Shown: in pieces, positions 1-11,504 of the stretch | How the letters are laid out: every line of letters begins with the position of its first letter | Numbering within the stretch: the first letter of the stretch is position 1 | Assembly: GCA_027563935.2 (NCBI GenBank) | Contig: CM050452.1 | Location: forward strand, 31,442,850-31,506,849 | From: Costus lasius | Lineage: Eukaryota; Streptophyta; Magnoliopsida; Zingiberales; Costaceae | Reading direction: 5' to 3' | Length of the DNA: 64,000 nucleotides | Notes under the pieces: model-generated | What the model was told of the DNA's origin: nothing | Seen by the model: the letters and a program-made list of their open reading frames with translations, nothing else | Database searches by the model: none | Program-made: the position numbers and the translations under genes

Positions 1-480
1 GTAGGTTAAAATCAGATTGATGAAGGGTGGCGTCGACGGATAACTTCTCCAGCAGATGACTCAGCGAAGCTTGGTGAAAACTATCGCCGATTTCCGTTGA
101 AGGTTGAGACAGGGGTGGCGACAATTTGAAGTCAAATTAATAGAGGTAAATGTTGGATTCCGTTGTGGATTAAGGAAGAGGGCGGCGCTTGACTTCGGCG
201 GCAGGTGTCTGTCGGCGGGATAGTGGTAGCAGTGGGCTGTCATGGAAGTCGGCGCAGCTTTTGATTGGGTCAGCGTGAAGGAGAACGATGTCGAAACTTC
301 AATCCGCCTTAAATCCCAAACCAAAGTCAACATGTGAGGTCAACCCCAAATCGAACGCCAGCCACCATAAGTGTCCAATACTACAAGATTGCCACCAACA
401 AATTAATTCATGCTTTACAATCCGCGCATATGCATAATAAAGCACTTGGCTCCCCTATTTTCTTCAGTTAGTTATGGCTG
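1..480. other. Unassigned sequence
   Basis: I see no convincing gene or known repeat here. A 90-codon open frame on the minus strand (61-333) has no recognisable motif and no support. The Gypsy remnant on the minus strand probably begins near 480, where the sequence turns T-rich. Confidence 0.4.
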
Positions 481-592
481 TAATGGATATTAAGGCCGTA
501 GCTGTAAACTGAATTTTTTTTTTTTTTCTGCAAAGTAAATAACACACATTAGAAAAAGTAAAATAACATAAAGATAAAGATAAAATGAAGCA

Positions 593-610
593 CTTGGGTT
601 GCCTCCCAAG
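593..610 (-). other. CTTGGG/CCCAAG hairpin after Gypsy ORF
   Basis: Six-base arms CTTGGG and CCCAAG enclose a six-base loop. The same hairpin follows the coding region of N1 (11487-11504) and N0 (30378-30395). In one frame it encodes ALLGRQP, which I recognise as the usual C-terminal end of Athila-type pol, so it may simply be relic coding sequence. Confidence 0.75.
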
Positions 611-652
611 AAGTGCTAATTTAAGGTCATTAGCTTGACCAATGCCAAAGTG

Positions 653-3275
653 TTATGGCATTGCTGGAGGATCAGTGGCGTAATAGATGGCATGTAGACG
701 CCTGCCATTTCGCCGTTGTGTAAGTGTGCCCACCAAAGTATGTATCCAGTGTTGCAGGTGGGTCACTATCTGAATAAAAATCATATGCATATTAAAGAAA
801 AAATTAGTGCCCTTAATGTCATCAATGATATATCCAATAATCTTTCTAACATTAAAATATGCATCAATAATTATATAGAAAGTAGAATCAGGGCATAGCA
901 GGTCATACCTTGTATTGTTTTGAAGAGATTTAAATTCAAAAGTCAGATTTGTACTCATCTCAGGATCTATGTCATCAAGTTTTGCAGGATTCACCTTATG
1001 TATGTCAATCATCATATTAGAGTCTTGTAGTTGGGAGAATGTGTTAGTATCAATTTCGGTCACCTCATCATCATCATCAATTATGTAGATGTCTAATGGA
1101 TCTTTATTAGTTTGAGTGGTGCCAACTTTCTTAACTACTTTGTCCAATATCTCCATGTTGTAACACAATGTAAATTGCATGTCATGATTTTCATTTATCA
1201 ACCTTTGGGGAAAATAAATCGGTGGTTTATATGGTGGTGGTGGGATGTACATTGGTTCCTCTATTAGGGAATACCGGGTGTAATTTAAAATTTTGCAGTC
1301 CCAGGACGCAGCGAAAGAATCATTACACCCGAAACATATTCCTGTCCCAAGGATCCATGCGAGGAAGAACACAAGGATGTGACAAGGATAATACCTCTAT
1401 TGCTTGCTCGGTTCTTGAAGCCATGTTCGAAGACGATCAAGTGCTCAGTTCTTGAGGCAAGGTTTCCATCCAAGGAACAAAGCGGGAGGCGCCTAATGCT
1501 TCCTTATGAAGCAACATGCACCCACTTCACCCCATTATGCCCTTGGCGCCAATGGGGTGAAACTCTTCCCCATTATACCCTTATTTGCTTATACCTCTTC
1601 TTGACAACTAGTTATTGGGCCTCATTGGATTAATGAGCTAGCCCAAACTTCATGGTATGGGTTGATTAAGCCATTGGATCCAATCCAATGCAACCCTAAT
1701 CCAAATGTGACCAATCTAGGTCAATTTCGGGTCAACCTGCCAAAAATGTAGTTTGGCTCCAATAACTTTCTTCCAACTCATCAGGGCCATTGGCGCTGAT
1801 GAAATCTTCCAAATTGATCCAAGTTATCCAATAACTTGATTATAAGTCTTCTAATTAAAGCAACGTCAAGAGTCTATTGCGTGTGACCCCGTAGGATCCT
1901 TATGACGATGGAAATGATGTAAACATCATAAGTAGTGAGGGGTATCTAACAACACATCACTACTACCCATGTCATAGGACTTAAGTCATTATGGCAACAA
2001 CTCCCTAACAAGCAACGAGGATTCCCATGCATTATAGATCCCTTTGCCTAAACTGATATCCTGCCATTGGATTAGTCTCAAGTTTATCAATCCAATGCAT
2101 TGGTCATGACTCAACAAGTGTGGCCACACATTCCTGTCATGCACCAATAAGGTGGGGCGCCCCCGAGTGGATATCATGCTTCCAATAAGGAAGGGGCAAA
2201 TCCTACTATTGGTCATCCATGTCTCTACGTGACTTATGACATGCCCAATGACAGTCGTTTTGGTCCCCCAATTACGGAGAGATGTAAGATTGCATCAAAG
2301 CATATCCATCATCAAATCTAGACATGAATACCTCAAGTCTAAGGATTAATGCAAACCTCTTGCATGTGAGATTGACTTGTTGACTAGACAAGTCAATCCT
2401 CACGGTGGATCACTCCAGTTCATCCAATGCACCTGTATGTCTGCGTTACTATGCCCCACACCTAACCAGCCCATACACCAGTCTCACATGTACCAAAGCT
2501 GTCCCATATCTACTATGGTACCTCGTCTGGGGATAGCTTATGAGAATGGATCCAATCCAAACTCTTGGGACATTATATATGCAACTCAATACATCAACGC
2601 AGGTAGAGTAGTCTGCATAATAACGACCATGCCTCTATAAAGAATAATAGTTCTATCAAAGTACATTCAAACAATGTCTGACCATGTCCATACATTGGTC
2701 TGCAGGGCATATACACCAACATCCTCTTCCTCAATTTCTTCCTCACTTAGTTTTTCTTCAATAGGATTCTCAATTCTATAACTTTTTGATTCATCCTCAT
2801 CTAACTCGCTATCCCTTACTTGTGGTTCCTCAAATTCCCCCATAGGTTCAGTTAAAGCAAAGTTATGTTGGGCTTTAGGGAGTAATTGGGTTCCTAACAT
2901 CACAGTATGAGTTGCTAAAGTGTCTAACCTTGAGGTATAGGCCTGCATCTCTTCATTATGTTTGCTCAGAGCGACCAAAAAGTTTTCAAATATGGTTTCA
3001 AGTTTTGGGTGGCTCTCATAGAAGAAGGTTGGAGGGTTCTCCCAGTCTGGCTCATAGGTACAATGATACTGGTCATAGGTAAAAGAGTATTGGTCATCCT
3101 CAGGCCATGGGTTAAAGTTACTACTTGAGTGCATATTCTCAAAGTATGACTTTAAGCATGGAGGAAGTTCTACTTGGCATTCAAGAAAAGAATGTCCTGC
3201 ACATCCACAAATCTCACAGAAGATATAATTAAACATTGCAGGATGTGTATTTGATGAATCAAGCATTATGTGCAT
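653..3275 (-). pseudogene. Zinc-knuckle/acidic Gypsy ORF, split by a solo LTR
   Basis: The ORF starts at an ATG (3275-3273). A CCHC knuckle (C-x2-C-x4-H-x4-C) lies about 20 residues in. A Glu-rich stretch follows. At 2721 the frame meets a Copia-C solo LTR. It resumes at 1256 with a proline-rich motif like the one preceding protease in Athila-type gag-pol, then an Asp-rich region, and ends with a basic motif followed by LHAIYYATDPPAMP. Counting the target duplication once, 2722-3275 plus 653-1256 is 1158 nt, exactly 386 codons with the stop, so the frame was intact (385 aa) before the insertion. The N-terminal gag domain and all pol enzymes are missing. The C-terminal motif recurs in the N1 ORF (end 11446). 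The function of the acidic part is unknown. Confidence 0.75.
1262..2721 (-). mobile_element. Copia-C solo LTR
   Basis: On the minus strand the LTR begins with TGTTGGTGTATATGCCCT at 2721 and ends at 1262, where the ancestral CCCAACA has decayed to CCCTAATA. It is flanked by a perfect 5-bp target duplication TCCTC (1257-1261 and 2722-2726). It aligns along most of its length with the LTR at 4454-6394 but is shorter (1460 bp), so it has internal deletions. It interrupts the Gypsy-minus ORF in frame. Confidence 0.85.
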
Positions 3276-3474
3276 TAACCAAGTGAACTATAATAGAAAG
3301 ATTCAAATCAATTTCAAGGAATTTTGGATGATAATAACAAAATTTAATTAAATAAAAAAATTACTCAAAACTAAAACTACAAAGAAAAAGGAATTTTTTT
3401 GTGTGCACGATTTTTTTTATTTTTATTTTTTCTAGTCTACCGATCTTCCGATCGTGTCGATATTGACTAACTAA

Positions 3475-3492
3475 TCCCCGACAACGGCACCA
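3475..3492 (-). other. Primer binding site, tRNA-Asp type
   Basis: The minus strand reads TGGTGCCGTTGTCGGGGA, two differences from the complement of the plant tRNA-Asp 3' end. It sits 6 bp from the LTR end CTATCA (3499), the same spacing as at 15731. Confidence 0.85.
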
Positions 3493-3498
3493 AAAACT

Positions 3499-4330
3499 TG
3501 ATAGCAACCGCAAGCGCACGGTTTTTATCGTGTAGTAAAAATATCGTTCCCACGAGGACTAGTGTCAAGTACCAACTAATCGTACAATCAATAGCTAAAT
3601 GATTGGAGGTCTCAGATGGTGTCGCAATTCAAAGTAAAAATGTAATGAAACAAAAGTCGTAATGATGAGAGAGAAATTGGGATATTGGGTTTCACCACAA
3701 CTTTGAACTTATAAGCATAATGAAAAGTACTACTTTGATAATCTTTAGAAAACCAAGGATGTGTCCTCTTGAGTCGTGCCCCTCTCGGGTGTGCAACTCA
3801 ACAACTGAGTTAGTCTCCTACTCTCGCGGTGGACAACTCCACAATCTACTTAGTTAGTCTCCTACTCTCGTGGTGGACTAACCAAAGGTAGATCGTGTGA
3901 AACAGGACACCAAGATTCCCCAAGTGGACTCTACGACTCTCGTAATAGAGCACACAAGATTGATCAAGGAGAATGTGTTGATTGTGATTCACCTCTCAGT
4001 TGTTACCACAATCAACTAATGCACAAAAGCCGATCCGGCCAAAAATCGATAAACACGAATGAAATATACCAAGATCAAATGGATTTGAAAGATACAACCA
4101 AAAGCAGTTCTTAACATTGAGACTTATAAATTAAAAAGTCAGGCTACGCCCAAATCCCGATCGAGGTTTTTACGCTAATACATACATGGTTAACAATAAC
4201 AACAAGCCTTCTAATTAAAAGTAAGGAAACAGAACAAGGTAAAGATGGGAAAAGAATCTAAACAAACTCCTTTCTCTCCTCCTCAAAGAATCCTTCTTCT
4301 CCTTGGAATTACTTGCATTCTTGCGACCAA
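3499..4330 (-). mobile_element. 5' LTR of Gypsy-minus (right end uncertain)
   Basis: The U5 end on the minus strand carries a 'ggtacttgac...gtggg' block and a GTGCGCTTGCGG block that match the U5 ends at 15724 and 18600. Unlike the other Gypsy LTRs here it has no TACGG palindrome array. A short direct repeat 'gttagtctcctactctcg' occurs at about 3812 and 3857. The right edge, where Copia-C leader sequence starts, is estimated. Confidence 0.55.
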
Positions 4331-4453
4331 GCCTTGATTCGAAAAATCATTTGCCATGTGATCATGCAATTTTCAAAAATTGAGATATGACATGTGAGCA
4401 TGGAAAAGCATGAAATTACATCGTTCGAGTCTCGCAAGTCTCTCTGATACCAT
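4331..4453 (-). other. Copia-C leader fragment with tRNA-iMet primer site
   Basis: Directly beyond the LTR end, the minus strand reads TGGTATCAGAG (4452-4442), the standard Copia primer site for initiator tRNA-Met. About 110 bp of leader follow and are then cut off by the Gypsy-minus LTR. No coding region of this Copia-C copy is left in the window. Confidence 0.75.
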
Positions 4454-6394
4454 TGTTGGGAAACCTTGGGGAAATTTTATAATTTTCAGAGATAGAAATT
4501 TCACAAATACATTGCACAGCGGAAGCAATATCCCCGAAATGAGCCAGTCCCAAAAACCCACTGAAGATCGCATGTGAGGGAGTCAACACGATGAGATAGA
4601 AAATACCTTAAAGCAAGATGAGGCCGATGTCGAGGTAGGCGCCCAAGCGTGCACCCTCTGCAGTCTCACACAAATGGATGCCTCGAGCTCTCTTCTTCCA
4701 TGCCCAGTGCAAGCCTCGGGTAGAAGATCCACGCCTTAGGGTTCCTTCTTCAAGCCTTGCGCCACCTCCAAGGTTCTTGCGCCAATGAAGAAGGAGAAGG
4801 GAAGATGAAGAAGTTGCCAAGTCTTCCTCCAAGTTGCGCTAAGAGGAGGGGATGGAGAAGAGTTGCAGCTTCAAGAGGAAGAGGAGATGCGCCACTAGCC
4901 TTGCTCTCGCCCCTTTGAGTGTTCACGCCTCCAAGGAATTGAATCACTAAGAGAGGGGCGGCTAGGGTTACTTTTATAGAGCAAGAGGTGGTTTGGGCAA
5001 GGGCTAAGATCATGACAAGTATGTGGCTAGGATGAGGGGGTTTGAGGCAAGGAAAGTCTCCAAGACTTTACCATAAACCTCATTAAACCTATCCATAATT
5101 ACCCAAGCACCATATCAGCCCAAGACATGCCTTAAAGGCATTTATACCATCAAAGGAGCAAGGGGGAGGCGCAAATTGCTTCTTAATGAAGCAAACTTTG
5201 CCACCCAAACCCCATTATGCCCTTAGGCGCCAATGGGGTTGGGTTTCTCCTCATTATACCCTTTTAGCCCATTGCCTCTTCATGACAACTTGTTATTGGG
5301 CCTCATTCGTCAATGAGCAAGCCCAAACTTCATTGCATGGGTTGATTAAGCCATTGGATCCAATCCAATGCAACCCTAATCCAAATGTGACCAACCATGG
5401 TCAATTTCGGGTCAACCTGCCAGAAATGAAGTTTGGCTCCAATAACTGTCTTCCATCTCATCAGGCCCATTGGCGCTGATGAAATCTCTCAATTAGATTC
5501 GAGCTATCCAATAACTCGATCATAAGGCTTCCCGATCAATACGAGAACTCGAGTATCAAGGTGTGCGACCCTGTAAGTTCCTCTGACGCTGGCAGTGCTG
5601 ACCAAAGGTCACCACAAGTAGTGAGTGGCACCTAGCAGTGCATCGCTGCTACCCAGGTCATTGGAATGGATATCGACATCGACATCCCCATCATCGCGAC
5701 TAGGTACAGATGCATTATAGTCTCTTTGCCGAACTGATATCCGATTGGACAAGTGTGTCACCACTTGTTTTCACCCAATCACATGGTCATGACTAAATCA
5801 GGTTCTCACCTGGGTATGGCCATACACTTTCAGTTATAGAACCATAGAGGAGCTCCATGGATATCAAGCTTCCTTCAAGAAGGGGCAAATCCTTTGTCTG
5901 TCTGTTGACCTTCTCATATGGGTCGTGACATGCTCAATGACAACCGTTATTACCTCCCAACTATGGCGAGGTGTTAGGTTGCATCAAAGCATATCCCTAA
6001 CCATATAGAATGGCCAATGACATCAAGTCAAGGGATCAGTGCATCTCCTGTCACTTGTGAGGATAACTCATGACACTAAGTCATTGCCTCACAGCGGGTC
6101 TATCCAGTATATCCACCACTAATATATCCATATGTCTACGTTAGCACCTCTTGCCTAACCAGCCCATATACCAGCCTCACAAGTACCAGAGCTATCCCAT
6201 ATCCACTTAGGTACATCGACTAGGGACAACCATTTGAGCACAGATCCAATCTGTCTCTAGGGACATTATCATGTAAGTACACAATCGCAGGTGTAGACAA
6301 ACAATGATTACGACAATGCTAGAAAGATATATATAAATATTAGTGTCAAGTGTGCGCAGATCCAAAACTAGGTCCTAGGGCATATACACTAACA
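4454..6394 (-). mobile_element. Copia-C LTR (5' LTR, truncated element)
   Basis: On the minus strand the LTR starts at 6394 with TGTTAGTGTATATGCCC and ends at 4454 with CCCAACA, about 1941 bp, followed by its primer site. It aligns with the plus-strand copy at 56533-58478 (1946 bp). Its start abuts Copia-B leader sequence on the opposite strand. No target duplication can be matched because the other end of the element is missing. Confidence 0.8.
4971..4978 (-). promoter_or_regulatory. TATA box in Copia-C LTR
   Basis: The minus strand reads TATAAAAG within a GC-richer context. The same box occurs at 57950-57957 in the plus-strand LTR, so it is the likely U3/R promoter of the family. Confidence 0.6.
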
Positions 6395-7479
6395 GTAAGG
6401 GTGCGCAAGAAGCATCTACCTTGTTGGCACAAGCGTGCATGGTGGTGCAAGGAAGCATGGCCGAGCCTTTGGGCTTGTGAGCTAGCTTTCTTGGCCCTTG
6501 CATGGTGGCGCACTTTCCTTGGAGGTGGATCCATGGCATTGGCCAAACCCTTGAGAACGCTTCTAGGGTTTCCCTAAAAGTACCTCTAGAGTTTGAGAGC
6601 TAAACCATGGAAAGGAGGACCTTGGAGCCAACCTTCAATATCAAGCTAGAGGTCGGCTAGGCTATGTCTATTTATAGGGGCTTGTGTCCTAGGTCAAGAG
6701 TTGAACCTCCTTTTGGCATCAGTTTGTTCAATATCTTGAATGAGCTTTGATCACATCATTCTTTTACTGCTTTCATTATCTGCTAAAGCAAAGCATGCCT
6801 GTAATGATTTATCGTTATGTTATCACTCTAGTATTTGAGGCCTGTAATGTTAGACATAAGATAAAACTCATATGATGAGACCTCAAAAACCCTCGCTCAA
6901 AATATCAAGTCTAGTAGCCTTCTAACGCTCATCAAACTATCGATTAACGGTATTGTGAATTATTTCTCACCCTCGTGGGACACACCCACTTATCTTTAGA
7001 AGGTGTGTGGTGACAATGGTTTCCCAGTTCAGTTTTAACCTGGGTGTGCCTTTGCAAGGAAACTCGTTGTCCTTAGGCATAATGGTTATGAATGGACTTG
7101 ACTATATTTCCACATGTGCTGGGCATATGGTGGAACTCTAGAGGCATCGTTGAGAGGTTAGGGTTTCATGCTATTTCTAGCCCTCGCTGGACATGAAATG
7201 CCTAAACCGTCTCAATAAGGGAAGTTGCATAGAGCAATCGGCCGGCGTGCCCACCTTATGAAGCATGGGTCACTTTGTGCTTCTCATCCCACCCTCATGG
7301 GATGCGAAGCCTCATGTGGAATAAGGATCCCATCTTACTAGGAAATCTTAGGTTTTTCGATTGACTTTGTGGGTTGTCAATTCGATTAAAATAGTGAGAG
7401 CCATAATCACTTAAACGAAGTCCAGTTTAAATGATTTGAAGTAGTACTAATATGATGTTTCTTGGTTGTTGTAGAACAA
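6395..7479 (+). other. Copia-B untranslated leader
   Basis: This 1.1 kb has no ORF of note. It aligns with 54869-56000 on the minus strand upstream of the other Copia-B gag, and its last 600 bp align loosely with the Copia-A leader (for example 'aaaatatcaag...gccttctaacg' against 23325-23360). A hairpin with arms CATCCCA and TGGGATG lies at 7285-7304. A TATA-like CTATTTATAGG lies near 6667, which may mean part of this is LTR sequence. No Copia primer site is visible. Confidence 0.6.
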
Positions 7480-9225
7480 TGGCTATGAACAATAGCAGAT
7501 GGTCACTGTGATCTACCCTGGAAAGGAATAAGTTGGTTGGATCCAATATACTGTTTTGGTATATGAACTTGAGAACTGTGCTCAAGCTCGAGAGGAAGCT
7601 CTATGTCCTTGAACACCCTATTCCTCAGCCACTTCCATGCTCGGCCATAGCGGCTGAGAAGGATACTTATGATAAGCATCAGGCTAATACTTTGGAGGTT
7701 GCTAATTTGTTGCTGCCAACATGTCGTCTGAATTTAGAGGGTAATATGAATCTAAGAGTGCCTCTGAGATTATTTCTAATCTAAGTCAGCTCTTTGATGA
7801 ATTGGTTGAGCTCAACCCTCCTAAAGTAGGCATTCAATGTGTTGAGCCGAAAGGCTTAACTAAGACATTGAAGATAAAGATGGAAAGAGTCAAGAATAAC
7901 AAGTGCTACTCATGTGGAGGAACACCTCACATGATAAAGGACATGGTGCGACCTTAGAATGAGAAGAAGAGAGACAAGGCTTCGTCTTCATGCTCAGGTA
8001 TTTATGTTACTGAAGTCAACCTTTCTACTTCTATGTCATAGGTATTGGATACTGCATGTGGAGCTCATATTTGTACAAATATGTCGGGACCCAAGAAAAG
8101 TAGATCGGTGCGGCCTGGAGAGATTGACCTATGGGTTGGAAACGGGTCACAAGTTGCTGCTATTGCTGTAAGAGTTTTGATTCTCTTTCTGCCTTCTGGA
8201 CTTCAGTAAGAGCTAGACAATTGCTATTATGTATCTTTACTTACTAAGAACATTGTATCCATTCCTTGCTTGACAAAGAAGGGATTTAAATTTGAAATAA
8301 ATTAGAACTTCTGTTCTTTTTCATTTGCAAACATGTTATATGGGAAGGGTACTTTATGCAATGGTTTGTATGTCTTAGACATAAATAGCTCTATTGGCAA
8401 CATAAATAGTAAGAGGACCAAATTGAGTGGATAAGTCGGTGCTTTCCTATGGCATTATCGATTAGCTCATATAAACAAGAATCACATTCAACAACTCCAT
8501 GGAAATGATTCAAGTTCCTTGGAGGAATTCGACACATGTGAACCTTGTTAGGGAAAATGACAAAAGCACCCTTCACCAAAACTGGTGAGAGGGCACAAGG
8601 TTTATTGGATCTCATACATACTGATGTGTGTGGGCCATTCAATAAACAAGCTAGAGGAGGACACAACTACTACATTACATTCACTGATGACTTCAGTAGA
8701 TATGGTTATGTCTACTTGATGAGACATAAATCTGAATTCTTTGAAAAACTCAAGGAGTTCAAAAATGAAGTAGAGAACCAGCTTGGAAAATCCATTAAAG
8801 CTCTTCGATCAAATCGTGGTGGAGAGTACCAGAGCGGTGAGTTCTTTGACTATCTTGAGCTTGGTGACTTTTCTGGTCTAGTATGTCAATGATATACTAC
8901 TCATCAAAAATGACATCCCAAGTCTTTAGTCTATGAAGACATGGTTGGGGAAGTGTTTCGAGATGAAAGACTTAGGGGAGGCCGCCTATATTTTAGGCGT
9001 GAGAATCTATCGGGATAGATCCAAGAGGCTCCTGGCCCTGAGTTAGAGTACATATATTGATAAGGTCTTGGAGAGGTTCAACTTGGAGCAATCCAAGAAG
9101 GGATACCTTCCAGTAAGACATGACCTTATTCTCTCAAAGAGCTAGTGTCCCACGACACAGACAAAGAGGGATGAAATGAGTCGAGTGCCCTATGCTTCAG
9201 CAGTAGGATCAATCATGTATGCAAT
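7480..9225 (+). pseudogene. Copia-B gag-pol pseudogene
   Basis: Gag starts at the ATG near 7482 (MAMNNSRWSL) and is broken by an early stop and frameshifts. A degenerate zinc knuckle (CYSCGGTPHMIKDM, last Cys lost) lies near 7903. A protease-like LDTACGAHICTN is near 8045. Integrase sequence with DLIHTDVCGPF and a TFTDDFSRYGYVYLM block follows (8590-8850). At about 8860-8875 the integrase GGEY...FFDYLE region jumps straight to the RT motif FLVLYV-N-DILL, so roughly the second half of integrase and the first half of RT are deleted. The frame runs to the RT/RNase H boundary (SAVGSIMYA) and is cut at 9225 by the Gypsy N1 LTR. It is clearly non-functional. Confidence 0.85.
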
Positions 9226-9999
9226 TGATGACACCGATATTTTTAGTAAATTTTGTGCTATTTGATAGATAATTTTGTGTCATATTTACACTCTTTGCTT
9301 ATTTTTATGCCTTTTTTATCAATTACTGTGGAATCTACACTCTTTTTGGTTTTTGGTGATTTTCAAGCAAAAAGGCACGATTTTCTGGCGTTTTCAATCA
9401 ATTTCAGATGCATGAATGAATTCCCACCATCAAGGGGAGATTACATGTCAAATTTTATGAAGATTGGCGCTTCATACCAAATTACGGTAGGGCCGTAATC
9501 TATATTACGGTACCGTATTTTCACCGGCTACTGTAATATCAGAGCACTGCCGTAATTTGGGAATTTTTCATGTAGAAAGATTTTTGAAAATTACAGCACT
9601 ACCTTAAAGATTTTCACGGGCCGTAATTTGGAGTGCTTTCCGACCAAAATTTTGGCTGAAATTACGGCACTGCCGTAACCTATTTTACGGTGCCGTAATT
9701 GCCAGATAGTTTCGATCAGAGAACTCGACTGAAATTACGGTAGTGCCGTAACAGAAAACACAGCCGTAATTCTAACCCTAGATGTGATTTTCCTGGTCAA
9801 CCTTCAAGTCCGATTTTTGCGCGATCGATTGCGGACGATGCAGGCCATAAAATTCAAAGCTGTAAGAAGCAAAAGGGAGCTTTCGATGAGACAAGGAGGG
9901 AGAGACCAAAAGTCCTAATTTTCATCCACTGTAAGGAGAGAAATTGAGTTTCACGCTTTCGACCTAGGTTTCACTACCAGGAAGCGTACAACGCATCTC
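9226..9999 (+). mobile_element. Truncated Gypsy LTR fused to primer site
   Basis: It begins TGATGACACC, like the other Gypsy LTRs, and aligns to 43260-44033. Where the 43260 copy continues for a further 700 bp, this copy stops and the first base of the primer site follows at once. The hairpin array and U5 are therefore missing. A TACGG palindrome array lies at 9483-9775. Confidence 0.75.
9483..9775. repeat. TACGG palindrome array
   Basis: About ten half or full palindromes of the forms TTACGG...CCGTAA, including TTACGGTACCGTATT near 9506 and CACGGGCCGTAATT near 9617. Spacing is irregular, about 20-60 bp. Decayed copies carry CG to TG or CA changes. Confidence 0.8.
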
Positions 10000-10017
10000 T
10001 GGCGCCGTTGCCGGGGA
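10000..10017 (+). other. Primer binding site, tRNA-Asp
   Basis: TGGCGCCGTTGCCGGGGA is an exact complement of the plant tRNA-Asp 3' end including CCA. Confidence 0.9.
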
Positions 10018-10380
10018 CCTTAGTTTTGTTAATATCATAATAGTTCTTAGTATTACTAGACTTAGTTTTATTTGTTTTAGATTTAACTTTGTTTTTTTTT
10101 TGTTTTTGCAGGTTTTGGATTTTCACAGTTGTGGCAGAACTTTGATTTCTAAAATTTTTATTTGCTTGTGTTTTAGATTTTTCTATTTCTGTTTTTATAT
10201 ATTCTGAAAAAAAAAGCTTTGTTTAATTGGTGTTGGATCATTTTTGATAGAATTGAAGATATGTCTTTCTATCACAGTACATGGGCAACTAAAACGTTTA
10301 AGAAATCTTCTTCTCCTATCTTTGTGGATATTTTGTTCATTATACTTCTGATTGTCCTTTTTTAAATCCCAATTTATCAT

Positions 10381-11446
10381 TTAAAAGAATCTTATGAATT
10401 GTATTCTAGATGTGAAAATCATCAATCTTTGACTGTTAATACTGAATTGCTAGAAACCCAGATTGCACAGCATGATTGTTTATTTGAGTTTGATACTGAA
10501 AAACTTGATTTAGAAAATTCCCCCTGTGATCATGATTGTTTTGAGATTGAGCCTTATGTGGATATTAATGAATCTCACTCTACTGTTGATAATTGTGATA
10601 TTGATTTATCTGATGATTTATTTGAGAAAAAAGTTGAGGAAATTGAAATTGAAAAAAACCTCTTTTGATGACATTGATACTTTTGATGATATATCATTCA
10701 TGGTTAATTCTGATGAGTTTGAAAATTGTGATATTCATGTACATCAATTTGATTTGGGTGGAAATTTTGAAATTGAAGAACCCCACTATGATTTTTGTGA
10801 TATTGTTGAAATTAATGATAAGTCTTTTGAGGTTAACTCTGATCCTATTGTAAATATTGATAAATCTTATTTTTCATATGATTCTGATTTTGACTCTTCT
10901 GATGATGAATTATTTGTGGGGAAGCATGAGGAAATTGATTTTGAAGAGTCTCATCTTGATTTTGATAATGATTTTGATATTGATAAATTATTTGATTGTG
11001 AGCATGATGAAATTGATAAGGATTTGAATATTGTGAAAATTGATGAACCTCACTCTGATGTTGTGCCCATTTCTATTTCTAATGTTCAATCTTGTGATTT
11101 ATTTGAAAATTTATGTTTTATTGAGGATTCTAATGAAAGACCTAAACATTATTATGATGATCCAATGCTTAATTATATTGATCAAAGTCCTATGACAATT
11201 GAAGATTTAAATTTGAAGAAAGGACTTATGATTTTACTCTCTGATAAACATAGGAAGATCATTGAATATCCTTTGTATGAATTTGAAAGTTTTGATTTTG
11301 ATTTCCACATACTTGAGAGAGCCACTTTGATTGTGATTCACTTGAGATTTTGGATTTTTGGAATTGTGGCTAAACTTCCTGGACAGCGGAAAAGGAGAAA
11401 ATTACATGCTATATATTTTGGTACTGATTCACCTGCTCCACCATGA
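10381..11446 (+). pseudogene. Acidic Gypsy N1 ORF with one frameshift
   Basis: Two overlapping frames form one protein of about 350 residues. Frame one runs from 10366 (after a stop near 10363) to 10668. Frame two carries on to 11446. They join if the A7 run at 10651-10657 is one base shorter, so this is most simply a homopolymer insertion. The protein is extremely rich in Asp, Glu, Phe and Ile, has no knuckle or enzyme motif, and ends with a basic RKRRK stretch and LHAIYFGTDSPAPP. That ending matches the Gypsy-minus ORF (stop at 653) although the acidic parts barely align. No in-frame ATG precedes the acidic part, so the start is unknown. It occupies the place where gag-pol would be. Confidence 0.6.
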
Positions 11447-11486
11447 TTTGATTTTTGGTCAAGCTAATGACCTAAAATAAGCGCTT

Positions 11487-11504
11487 CTTGGGAGGCAACC
11501 CAAG
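11487..11504 (+). other. CTTGGG/CCCAAG hairpin after N1 ORF
   Basis: Same arms and position as at 593-610 and 30378-30395, about 40 bp after the stop codon. Confidence 0.75.

Larger units (their letters stand above)
480..4330 (-). mobile_element. Compact non-autonomous Gypsy element (Gypsy-minus)
   Basis: Read on the minus strand it has an LTR (about 4330-3499), a tRNA-Asp primer site (3492-3475), about 200 bp of leader, one ORF (3275-653, split by a solo LTR) and the CTTGGG hairpin (610-593) that follows the coding region in all Gypsy copies here. Protease, RT, RNase H and integrase are absent. Either the 3' LTR lies beyond the window or it has been lost. The outer limits are approximate because neither end shows a clean LTR terminus or target duplication. 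The family relation (Athila-like) rests on the tRNA-Asp primer site, the zinc knuckle and the proline-rich PFPQRL-type motif. Confidence 0.7.

Noticed and set aside
61..333. 90-codon minus-strand frame
   Set aside because: No recognisable domain, homolog within the window or codon evidence.
6667..6680. TATA box and promoter of Copia-B
   Set aside because: A TATA-like string exists but LTR limits and primer site of Copia-B cannot be found here, so I could not place it in a promoter.
10000..10017. tRNA-Asp gene
   Set aside because: Only the complement of the tRNA 3' end is present, at LTR boundaries. It is a primer site.
10651..10660. An A AAA AAC heptamer in frame at the overlap of the two acidic frames, as in programmed -1 frameshifting
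   Set aside because: The downstream frame is +1 relative to the upstream one, not -1, and removing one A restores a single frame. A homopolymer insertion explains it.
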